The position numbers and the translations under genes were made by a program. From Cytauxzoon felis (Eukaryota > Apicomplexa > Aconoidasida > Piroplasmida > Theileriidae), in contig JAIQCW010000130.1 of NCBI GenBank assembly GCA_020283715.1, positions 1 to 64,000 of the forward strand: a stretch of DNA of 64,000 bases. The letters are read 5' to 3'. The number at the start of each line of letters is the position of its first letter. The first letter of the stretch is position 1. The notes below the pieces were generated by a model that saw only the letters and a list, made by a program, of their open reading frames with translations, had not been told where the DNA came from and did not search any database. Of the stretch, positions 32,813-41,947 are shown in pieces.

Positions 32813-35463
32813 ATGTCTGATGCTCCAAATGGCGAGAATGTTCGCCAGCCAATAATATCGGAAGGTGTTCAGAGATCAGTGGGTCAATTGATACCTATTG
32901 AACCGGAGGTGATAGATTTTTTAGTACGTTTACATGACAATTTGTATCGTAAAAATGCTGAAGCTATTAAAGTATTATATGAGCAGGAGTTAAATGTTAT
33001 AACAGAAAAGTATTTCAAGGGTTGTAGATGGCCATCTATAGCGGATGTTGCAGGTTTCTACAGTCAATCTGGGCGTTTCCATAGTTTAATTATGGCATTG
33101 TACTCTGAAATATATTATAGACATGCATTTTATATTGGAGAGACTAGTTTTGAGGATCGTATAGATTCATGGAATAAATATGTGAGATTATTGAGTTATT
33201 TCATTGAAGAATGTGATAAACCAGAAGGTAGTGATGGATTGTAAGTTGAATGACTCTTATATAGCTCATTACATCTCAGATCATCACTTTTCATACCTCC
33301 AACGTGGGTATGGGATATGTTAGATGAATTTGTCTACCAATTACAAGAGAGTTGTCGCTGGAAGACCAGATTATCATCCTCCAAAGGTTAGTTGAACTTG
33401 TTGATGATAAATGAATTTCAGGGGCTAACGTTGAGTCCGGAATTGATATTACTGAGTTGGAAAAGAGACTTGAAGAAGCCCAAAAAATTTGGTGCGTACC
33501 AACCGCGCTAGAACTTCTTTTGAAACTCGCAAACAATCCATTATTCAAAAAGGTGAGTACAAACAACCTTTCTATTTGAACTTATACTACCAATTACATT
33601 ACTGACTACTACCGTTATAACTATGGGCCTGTTTCCGGCTGTCGTTCCACTAGAGGTCCAATCCCTATCTTTTCCACTCGCCGTGGAGGCCTCTTCCAAT
33701 TAGTCATCTCTAAAGAGTAAAGCCACTCCCGGAGATCGTGGCTGAAGGTGGTGATTGGATTTCACTTTGAGAACTATTGGTTCTATAATGTATTAATTGC
33801 TTATGCTTCTATATTTTTCATCTTTAGGAAACTGGAGCGGATCCTAACACATTAAATTATCAATTGGGTTACTTCGCTACAATTTCTTTAATGAGGTTGC
33901 ACGTATTGCTTGGAGATTACTATACCTCCTTGACAATGGCCTCAAATATCGACATTTCACCAAAGAGTTTATACTGGAAAGTTCCAGCATGTCATGTTAC
34001 TCTAGTTTACTATCTCGGGTTCTCTTTCATGATGCTAAGGTATGTCCATTCACTTTCCCATGTTATTTCTTCGCCATGATATCATCCATACTCTCTTCAT
34101 CCTCTATCTGAGGTTACTTCCACTATTAGTCCAACCTCTCTTCCACTCGCCGTGGAGGCCTCTTCTATTTACCTATCTCTAAAGAGTAAAGCCACTCCCG
34201 GACATCGTGGATGTGGAATACCTGTAAGCGATCTACGGGAGCTGGAAGGGGAGTGAATTAGAAGAGCTGACGGCAGGACAAAAAGATGTTAATGGACCTT
34301 TGATGAGGTAACACTTGTGGATAGTTAGAAATTGTATCATTGATAAGCAAATATTGTTCATCATGTTTTTTAGGCGTTATAATGATGCTATTCGTATATT
34401 ATCTCAGTTGCTTATATTTTTGTCTAAACAACGTAGTTATTTGGTGTCTCAAAGCTATCAGCAGGTGTCAATGAGTAAACAAACGGAGAAGATGTACCTC
34501 ATAATAATACTATGTCATACTATCACTAGAATTAAATTGTATGAAATTATAATGCAAACTGTCAAGGATCAATATGCCAACAAATTCTATCAGTAAGTAT
34601 ATCCTCTAATATATATCATTCTACACGTCACACAACAAATATTCATCTCCACTTCCACCAAAGGTCCAGTACCACTCTTCATTTCACTTGCCGTGGTGGC
34701 CTTCTTATTTACCTCCGCTTCCGCTTCCCTGAGATCAGCTACGGGTTTATAGCCACGATCTCTGGGAGTGGCTATACTCTTTAGAGATAGGTAATTAGAA
34801 GAGCTGACGGCAGGATGGACCTCAGGTGGGGATCTGTCTGCAGGACGAACAGAATTGTATTGGACTTTAGGTGTATAATTCATATGAATATATTTATATT
34901 GTATTCATAACATTACATTTATATCCTTTAGATTACAGACTGATAATGAGGAGGCGTTTAAAGATGCCTTCTTGAAGGCATGCCCTAAATTTATAGACCC
35001 TTCGATGGAACTTTATAGTACAAACGATGTGATACCATCTATTAATGAACCGGTCCAGCGTCAGGTTCAGATATTTCTGGAGGAAATTAACAAACAACGT
35101 AAGGTTGATGAAATATATTCCTATGCGAAGTTGTACCATAACATAAGTTTAAATAAATTGGCAACATTGGTAAATATTGAGGATATTGAACTATTAAGAT
35201 CGTACATCCTCTGTGTTAAGCACCTCCTCAGACAATTTGTCTCAAATCCATACTCATTTTATCATAGTGATCTCTTACAAACATTTGGTGATCGTGATGA
35301 CATCTATATCGATCAAGATGTCCTCCATATTAAGAGTAGGCAAAACCAGAAGATCTATACTGAATACTTTTTACAACAAATCAACAAGTGTAAACAAACC
35401 CTCAATGGCCTTCAAAATAAAAAGGACGAACGCGTCAAGAAGGATGGAACTGATGGAGTGTAG
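32813..35463 (+). CDS. EIF3L: Translation initiation factor eIF3 subunit L
   Basis: Exons 32813-33240, 33280-33386, 33422-33552, 33828-34039, 34374-34592 and 34932-35463 give about 542 residues. Characteristic elements: [86 protein letters not shown] and [11 protein letters not shown]. eIF3L is a PCI-domain subunit of the 43S-recruiting eIF3 complex. The start is placed at the in-frame ATG at 32813; open sequence without Met extends slightly upstream. Introns 3, 4 and 5 (275, 334 and 339 nt) each contain a repeat copy, while introns 1 and 2 are 39 and 35 nt without one. Confidence 0.93.
33645..33755 (+). repeat. Modular palindromic repeat, copy R12 (EIF3L intron 3)
   Basis: Plus orientation, same as the host. 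CCACTAGAGGTCC box, CCACTCGCCGTGGAGGCC box, then the TTAGTCATCTCTAAAGAGTA and GCCACTCCCGGAGATCG module. The usual ACCTATC is changed to AGTCATC, which creates an in-frame stop; this copy is therefore closed in the coding frame, as tolerated in an intron. Confidence 0.85.
34102..34320 (+). repeat. Modular palindromic repeat, copy R13 (EIF3L intron 4)
   Basis: Plus orientation. CCACTCGCCGTGGAGGCC, the CTATCTCTAAAGAGTAAAGCC module ending in GGACATCGTGG, then CCTGTAAGCGATCTACGGGAGCTGG and an AGAGCTGACGGCAGG arm. The element ends about 60 bp before the splice acceptor. Confidence 0.85.
34648..34880 (-). repeat. Modular palindromic repeat, copy R14 (EIF3L intron 5)
   Basis: Minus orientation, opposite to the host and to the two preceding introns. 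It contains the [20 protein letters not shown] module, [23 protein letters not shown], and a GACCTCAGGTGG box with a CTGTCTGCAGGAC arm on the right. The three EIF3L copies differ in module order, so they were not made by duplicating one intron. Confidence 0.85.
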
Positions 35464-35738
35464 GGTGGAAATAAGAATGCACAGAGTATTGGATGATTAA
35501 CGTGGTATATTAGATGTATTACTGTAATTTTTATATTTCTGTAATTTATTGAAGCTAGTTTTATATTTATTGACGTAATTTGAGATCCATTCTTCATGTT
35601 ATTAGTTTAGACATTTCCTTCCATCATTCAGTCAACTAATACTTGTCTTTTTATTACCTTGATGGTTCCTATGATGATTATTATTCGTCTTCCATATAAT
35701 ATATGCTCATATAAAGGCAAATTATCGGTCTCGAAATA

Positions 35739-35811
35739 GATCCATTAGCTCAGTGGTTAGAGCGTTGGTCTTATGAGCCAAATGTCGTGGGTTCGACCCC
35801 CACATGGATCA
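35739..35811 (+). tRNA. tRNA-Ile(UAU)
   Basis: A complete cloverleaf can be folded: a 7-bp acceptor stem GATCCAT/ATGGATC, D-stem GCTC/GAGC, anticodon stem TTGGT/GCCAA, T-stem GTGGG/CCCAC with TTCGACC loop, and A73 at 35811. The anticodon loop CTTATGA puts TAT at positions 34-36, reading AUA. Position 37 is G, unusual after U36, where t6A37 is normal. A TTTT just downstream (35812-35815) fits Pol III termination. No intron. Confidence 0.9.
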
Positions 35812-35887
35812 TTTTAGGGAAATGTATAGAAAAATCGTATAAATCATAAATAATATTTAATAAGTTTAATATATTAAGGTATATTAT

Positions 35888-38504
35888 CTATCTACGGTTA
35901 GTTTTACCCAATGTGCGCTTCCCACTATACATATGCTTGGGTAACTTAATATTGATTGACCTATCGTGCTCCCTATATACACCTTTAGGTAATTTAACAC
36001 GTTTCTTCGGCTTAATATATGGTACACTTTTACCCTGAGTTTCTCTTTGTTTAGATTTGGCCATCTCTAATTTCGATTGAATACTATCGATAGGCATTGG
36101 ATCAATCATGTTTAATATACTTCTCCTCTTTTCACCCTTATTTCTAACCTTCTTTATACGTATAGTCTCATTTAGTATAGGTCCTACTCGTTTCTTCTTC
36201 AATCCACGTTCCAAACGCCATTGCCTTATCCTAGAATGTAATTCATTTTCACGTCTAACCAAGTCCTCCCATTGTTCCTATAGTAATCATATATATAAAC
36301 TGTAAATACTCACATCTTCAATATTGGGTTGTAATTGCTCCAATAATAATTCTTCCTCCTTCTCCAATAATTTTAAACGTTCCTCAACACCAGGATAAGC
36401 ATAATCTATGACGTTCCTACCATTATAAAATTCCGGCACCTCGTCATATTTCCACTCGTCATTCGCCAATATATGATTCTCTGAATAAATATATATAGAT
36501 GAATTAATATAATGACTGATGCGTTGTCCAGTCAAACTTGTCTCTGTCTTGCAGACAACTCTCCACATGTCTAATCCACCGTAGGTCGTCTTGCAGACAG
36601 CTTCTTCTAATTACCTATCTCTAAAGAGTAGAGCCACTCCCAGAGATCGTGGCGGTGAGATGGTAGTTATTGGACCTCAGGTGGAGACCTCAAGTGGAAT
36701 ACGCGTAGCTGATCTCAGGGAGTGGCTCTACTCTTTAGAGATAGGTAATTAGAAGAAGGTGTCTGCAAGACGAAGATAAGGACCTCAGGTGGAACGTAGA
36801 GTGGAAAGAGAATGAATGGGCGGTTGGATTGGAATACAAAGTTTACACTTACTTCTAAGATCGATGGAGTATACTCCTGGCCCTCCGTGTAATAGTTCGA
36901 GGTCTTTTTCTGTAGATACTACAGTATCTTTAAGATCTTGTACAATTGTTGGTGGTCTGTTTTCATTAGTTTCAACATCGGTGATGTAACCTATCTTTTC
37001 TATTTTATCGGGTACTGCATCATTGAGTTTTACATTAAGCCTAGTATCCAAGAGGAGTTTACATGCCATAATCTTAGCATCATCTATACCTTCTCCGGTA
37101 AGAGCTGATGTTTTCATTATGGTGAGATTTGAAAATTTACTGTGAATGAGTTCCAAATTATCACCAGTAGATAGATCAATCTTATTTAAAACAATGAGTA
37201 TAGGCTTATTTTGAAATAATGGACTGATCGATTCGAACAGTTTAATCTGTTCCGCTATAGAATAGCCACAACTCTCACTAACATCAATGAAGAACATAAT
37301 AGTACAAAATATATGTGCCAAAGCTGTAATGGCCGTCATCTCAATGGTATTCCTCTCATCTAATGGATGATCCAATAACCCAGGGGTGTCAATTATCTGC
37401 CAACGAAGATAATTGTAATCAAAATGTCCAACATATAATGATTTAGTAGTAAAGGCATATGGTTGTACATCCACATTCGCCTTACTAACTTTATTCATAA
37501 AAGATGATTTACCAACGTTCGGATAACCCGTCAATAATATTGTACGAGTATACCTGAAGGGAAAAATATTTATTAAAAGCATAAATAATTAGTCAAATTA
37601 TATCTATCTAAGATCATACATGTAAGGTTCATCTTTTCCACTCGCCTCCACCTGAGGTTCAATACACGTCTGTTCCTCCTGCAGAGAGCTCTTCTATTTA
37701 CTTCCCCCTCCGCTTCCCTGAGATCAGCTACGGGTATTCCACTTGAGGTCCAACGACTATACTTAGGCCACGATCTCTGGGAGTGGCTCTACTCTTTAGA
37801 GATAGGTAATTGGAAGAGCTGACGGCAGGACCTCAGGTAGAGGCTAGTGGAAAAGTGGTGTACCCTCGGGTAAATATACAATAAGAATCAAGCAGATACA
37901 TTTAAACTTTGGTAGACTTACGGATTAATGGTTGGTAGTCTGGACATATGTTGCCTTACATCTTCGAGATATTGTAGTGATCCTTTTAGCCTCTTTAGTG
38001 CTTTACACATATGCCCTAATGCGGCCTTTTTAAGCATTTTACAGCGATAAAGTGAGTTTCCGTACTTCATTTGTCTGACGTACTCTTTAGCTATGCGATC
38101 TATAACTCTCATGATGGAGTTGCATTGTCCTAAGGCCAATTTGTAATGGTCGCGATCATAAAGTACATTACATAAATCAGCATAGAATGGATGGATATCC
38201 TAAATGGTTAATGGTTAAATTAAGAATTACTCACATTCAATTGAGGGAGCTGAGATAATATCCTCTGTAGACGGTCGTGACATGTTTGCTGACAGAATTT
38301 GACCTTCCTCATATAAAATTTACGTATCCTTGATATTTTGAACTGTTTATGTACCTCTGTTGGTGTTTTACGTTGTGTTTGTGAGAGTACTACATCTATA
38401 AGCTTTTTAGCGGTAGGGATAGTCGTGATACCCTAATATCAATGACAAGTGAATTTAAAATTCAAACTCACCTTGAAATTATACATTTGCGATTTATTAG
38501 CCAT
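35888..38504 (-). CDS. NOG1: NOG1 nucleolar GTPase (60S ribosome biogenesis)
   Basis: Exons 38504-38472, 38432-38235, 38199-37922, about 37554-36853, 36480-36314 and 36277-35888; about 589 residues. The N-terminal NOG1N helical domain is followed by the GTPase: [13 protein letters not shown] (G1), [10 protein letters not shown] (G3), NKIDLS (G4). The C-terminal NOGCT part has [15 protein letters not shown] and a Lys/Arg-rich end. It binds pre-60S particles in the nucleolus. Two introns (about 367 and 372 nt) contain repeats R16 and R15, the others are 34-40 nt. Confidence 0.95.
36542..36806. repeat. Modular palindromic repeat, copy R15 (NOG1 intron, inverted pair with chimeric core)
   Basis: Two half elements face each other. 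The left part, plus orientation, has CTTGCAGACAGC, CCTATCTCTAAAGAGTAG and GCCACTCCCAGAGATCG. The right part, minus orientation, has GGCTCTACTCTTTAGAGATAGG. Between them is a chimera, GTAGCTGATCTCAGGGAGTGGC (at about 36705-36726), that starts as the AADLRE-type module and continues as the reverse of the ATPRDRG module, switching at GATCTC.GGGAG. The two arms could form a stem of about 45 bp. Confidence 0.85.
37635..37850 (-). repeat. Modular palindromic repeat, copy R16 (NOG1 intron)
   Basis: Minus orientation. It contains [21 protein letters not shown] followed by a [21 protein letters not shown] module and a CTGCAGAGAGCTC arm, and it is bordered by CCACCTGAGGTTC on the left and GACCTCAGGTAG on the right. 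Confidence 0.85.
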
Positions 38505-38996
38505 TTTATATAAAATTTAAATTATAGTTTAAGTAATTCAGAAGTCTGTTATCCAGGAGTTATAAGACTATAAGATATATTACATGGGGATGAGCATTAC
38601 TATTAAATTTTAAAGTGTATAAATTAGGTAGATTTAGAATATTTAAATTATATTAATTGAATAGAAGAGGTTAAGAGATTATAAAATTGATAAAAAAATT
38701 GGTTGAAACTGAATTCACATTAAAAGTTTAGCTGATTTTATATTTAAATCTAAGAATTAATAGTTTAGTATTGGAAAAATATTTTAAACGGATTTAAAAT
38801 ATGGTTTAGATTTTTAAATTTGCATTTAATTTTATAAAGACCTCAAAAATGTTGTATTTATATATTAATATCGTTCCATATATGTAAATTAGTTACTGTT
38901 GTTATATGTCGACAATATTTAGGGAAATGAGGTTCAATCTGATATAACTGATATTATATCTAACCCTTTTTCATCTGTAATATAAAATTATGCGCT
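38505..38996. other. AT-rich divergent intergenic region
   Basis: Nearly 0.5 kb of very AT-rich sequence between the divergent starts of NOG1 and the LRR gene. I find no repeat module, open frame or RNA gene; it probably holds both promoters. Confidence 0.4.
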
Positions 38997-40310
38997 ATGT
39001 TGTTGAATTTAACTGATGTACCATTAGGTACCCTTAAAGGGTCTAAAGAGGTTATGGAGGAAATGACTAATTTAAATCTTGAGTACGCAGATGTAACTGA
39101 GTTGATTATTTCAAATTGTAATCTCAAAAGTCTTGAAGGTGTTGAAGACTTTTATAACCTTACCACACTTATCGCCTCCCATAACTCCATTTCTTCAATT
39201 GACCATTTGCATGCGCTCAAAAAACTTAAGATTGTTAAGCTTGACCACAATAACATCAATTCCATTACCATTTCCCATTCATTTCAGCATCTTCAGAAGT
39301 TTGAAGCAGGTTCAAAGTTTCATGATGATTTGATACTTCAGGATAATATAAAGCTTGAGGATGTCCTGGAACCTCACACATCCTTTACTTCGGAAGTTCA
39401 GGATACTTCTTTTGCTTCTGTCGTTGCTTCTGACTTCAATACTCCAGTCGCTGCATCGGAACTTAGCGCTGATTATGTATCACCTGACTTTGGCATTTCC
39501 GCAATAGATGTTCCATGTGCAGTTTTCTTCGAGTACTTCGATGTTAGTAATAATGGATTGGAGCAGTTGGTGTTTGAGGTGTCGTTCAAAGCACTTGTGC
39601 TGATGCTATCGAATAATAGGCTGTCTAGTATTTCTGGAATGTCCAATGTTAGCATCTTGGAGGTTTTGGACTTGTCTTATAATATCGAGTGCAATGTTCA
39701 GCAGCTACTCGAGTGCACGTTCTCGAACGGCTGTAACTTATTCCTCGAAAATACCCGCGTAGTTAACGAGTACTTATTCGATACTCTCCTTCAGTCTGAA
39801 GGTTTGACGATACATGCGGACATTACAATGAGGAATGATAGGGTCATTGGTCCGATGGATTTGGACCTTCAAAGGTTAAAGACTAAGCATTTTACAGACA
39901 CAAAATTAGAATATGCCGATTTTGTATATGAAGGTGATGAATCTCCAATGGAATTATTGACACCAAGATGTATTAATGATAGAATAGATGGTGGTGTATA
40001 TGTCAAGAGGAGCTTAGCTAAGCTTGGGCACTTGGAAACTCAATCTACAATCGATGATGTAAATTGTTTGAATAAAAGTTTATCGATTACAATCGATTAT
40101 AATAATTTAGAAGAATTAAATTTAAAGGGTACAGATTTCGAGAATGATATGACCTCTAGGTATTATAGTTATCCTTCACCCCCTCCCCCTCCATCATCAT
40201 TGCTAATGCGCGATGGCCCAGATTCTGAATTTTTAGACACGTCTATAAAACTCTGTAAAAAAATTGACGTGTGGAATGACGATTTGAAAAATACACTTTA
40301 TAACGATTAA
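38997..40310 (+). CDS. Leucine-rich repeat protein (SDS22/LRR-like)
   Basis: Single exon, 437 residues. Residues 20-110 form LRRs of the short SDS22-type pattern (VTELIISNCNLKSLEGVEDF, LTTLIASHNSISSID, LKIVKLDHNNINSI). A second LRR block follows at about 180-260 (FDVSNNGLEQL, LVLMLSNNRLSSI, VLDLSYN). The C-terminal third is acidic, ends with a Pro-rich patch (PPPPPPSS) and has no known domain. LRR proteins of this type are protein-binding scaffolds, often phosphatase or cytoskeletal regulators; the partner is unknown. GC content is a little higher in the second half of the gene. Confidence 0.7.
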   Translation: MLLNLTDVPLGTLKGSKEVMEEMTNLNLEYADVTELIISNCNLKSLEGVEDFYNLTTLIASHNSISSIDHLHALKKLKIVKLDHNNINSITISHSFQHLQKFEAGSKFHDDLILQDNIKLEDVLEPHTSFTSEVQDTSFASVVASDFNTPVAASELSADYVSPDFGISAIDVPCAVFFEYFDVSNNGLEQLVFEVSFKALVLMLSNNRLSSISGMSNVSILEVLDLSYNIECNVQQLLECTFSNGCNLFLENTRVVNEYLFDTLLQSEGLTIHADITMRNDRVIGPMDLDLQRLKTKHFTDTKLEYADFVYEGDESPMELLTPRCINDRIDGGVYVKRSLAKLGHLETQSTIDDVNCLNKSLSITIDYNNLEELNLKGTDFENDMTSRYYSYPSPPPPPSSLLMRDGPDSEFLDTSIKLCKKIDVWNDDLKNTLYND

Positions 40311-40374
40311 TATTTTATATTTGAATATTTTACAGTGTGTAGAGTTCTAGTTGTAGTTTTTTTGATAGAATATA

Positions 40375-41694
40375 ATGACCGAAGGTGTAAAGGTTAAATC
40401 TGCGTCTACAACTCGTAGAAATAGAGTAAGTTTCATATATAAAACTCAAATGTGTGAGCGTGAAGAACGTCATAATGTGAATTCTACTTACACATGTGAG
40501 GGCAATTATTTTTTCCTCATCCTAGTCTCTATATACATTTACACATCATCCTTTTTATAGAGTGGCAAGAATCGTGAATATTTATTTGGTTCTTTGGATG
40601 CATTTAATACGGATTGGGCTGATAAGGTTGTAGACTTGAAGATTGATGTGGATGAATTGAACAAATACCGTTCGCTGAGTACAAATGACAATTTTTCATC
40701 TCATCATCAGAGTATAACCTCGGATGGTAGTGACCTTCGAAATCAGAGTATAGTTTCTGATGCTGGTAATGTTAATTTAACTGAGACTACTGATTGCCAA
40801 GGATGTGTACAGTTACAGAAGGAACTTCGGGATTTGAAAGATGGTTCTAAAACATCTCTATTGTACAGCGACTGCGAGAAACGTATAGAAAAGTTGAGGG
40901 CTGATACAAAGGATATGGAACTGAAGGATAAGATTGAACATCTTCTCAATGAGATTTATACGATTACGAGTGAAGTTTTCGGTGAAGACAATGCCATATC
41001 ATTATATCTTGAGGAATATGCTAATCTTTATTTGACGTATCAAAACAATGTTCAGATGGAGTTGACGGGTCTTAAGAGTCAATTGGAAGTTGTCAATAGC
41101 TTTGATAAGATTTTAAATGATAAGGTTAATTACAGTGAAGTTATACAGCAAAAGGTTAAAATTATTGATTCACTTGTTGAACAATTAAAAGATTCGAAAG
41201 ATGAGACGAATATTCAAGTCTCAAAAGTTAAGGATGAATTGGAGCGCGTTCGTGTTGAACTTGAAAATAGTATGAAATTGTTGAATGAAAAGGATGAAAA
41301 ACTTGATGAATATAAAAAATTATTACTCGAGAGTAGGAAAAATTTTTTAAATTTACTTTCTGATCAGAGAGAATTATTATCGCAAATACCTTTAGCTACA
41401 TCAAAGATAGGAGGTGGTCCACAGAAGTATGATGTGCACCAAACTTCACATCAATATCAAAGAGATTCTTTATTACAAGGACAAAAAGAATCGAAGCATG
41501 TATTGGATGGATTAGTAACATCCTTATATAATAAGAATTATGAGTATTTAAGATTAATAGGTGAAAGGGATAATGTCATTCAACAACAACAATTAACTAT
41601 TCAACGATTACAACAGACTATTAAAGAATGGGAAAATGATGGTGTTTTATGGTTAGATTATGTAGATCAAACCAAGAATATTCTTAATAATTAA
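40375..41694 (+). CDS. Coiled-coil protein of unknown function
   Basis: Two exons, 40375-40425 and 40561-41694, about 394 residues; the intron (135 nt) has GTAAGT and TTTTTATAG ends and no repeat. A basic N-terminus (STTRRNR) is followed by an acidic, Ser-rich stretch, then long heptad-rich helices from about residue 90 onward (QKELRDLKDGSK, VSKVKDELERVRVELEN, NEKDEKLDEYKKLL). A Gln-rich end (QQQQLTIQRLQQTIKEW) is also helical. The form suggests a structural or tethering protein. I do not recognise the family. Confidence 0.65.
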
Positions 41695-41767
41695 CAGTGT
41701 TAATAATCCCCACTATACACTGTATTATAATTGACCTTGTAAAAAATCCATATCAAGCACTTATAAA

Positions 41768-41947
41768 ATGAGGAGTTTATATAGAAAATATTCATATACA
41801 TTACCTATACTATATTGTAATATATTATATTGGATTATATTTGTATTATCAATTTGTATTATTGTAGGATTAGTAGTACTGCAAGTTTATCTCTTGAAGC
41901 CTGACAAATCTAAAAATTGCACATGTGCTTCGCAATCTTCGAAATAG
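41768..41947 (+). CDS. Possible small single-pass membrane protein
   Basis: A 59-residue open frame with one strong hydrophobic segment (residues 18-43, IIFVLSICIIVGLVVLQVYLL) flanked by basic residues at the start and a short Lys/Cys tail. It ends inside the last exon of NAT10 on the other strand, overlapping by 38 bp. Size and placement make it plausible but not proven; it could also be chance in AT-rich DNA, where hydrophobic codons are common. Confidence 0.35.
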   Translation: MRSLYRKYSYTLPILYCNILYWIIFVLSICIIVGLVVLQVYLLKPDKSKNCTCASQSSK

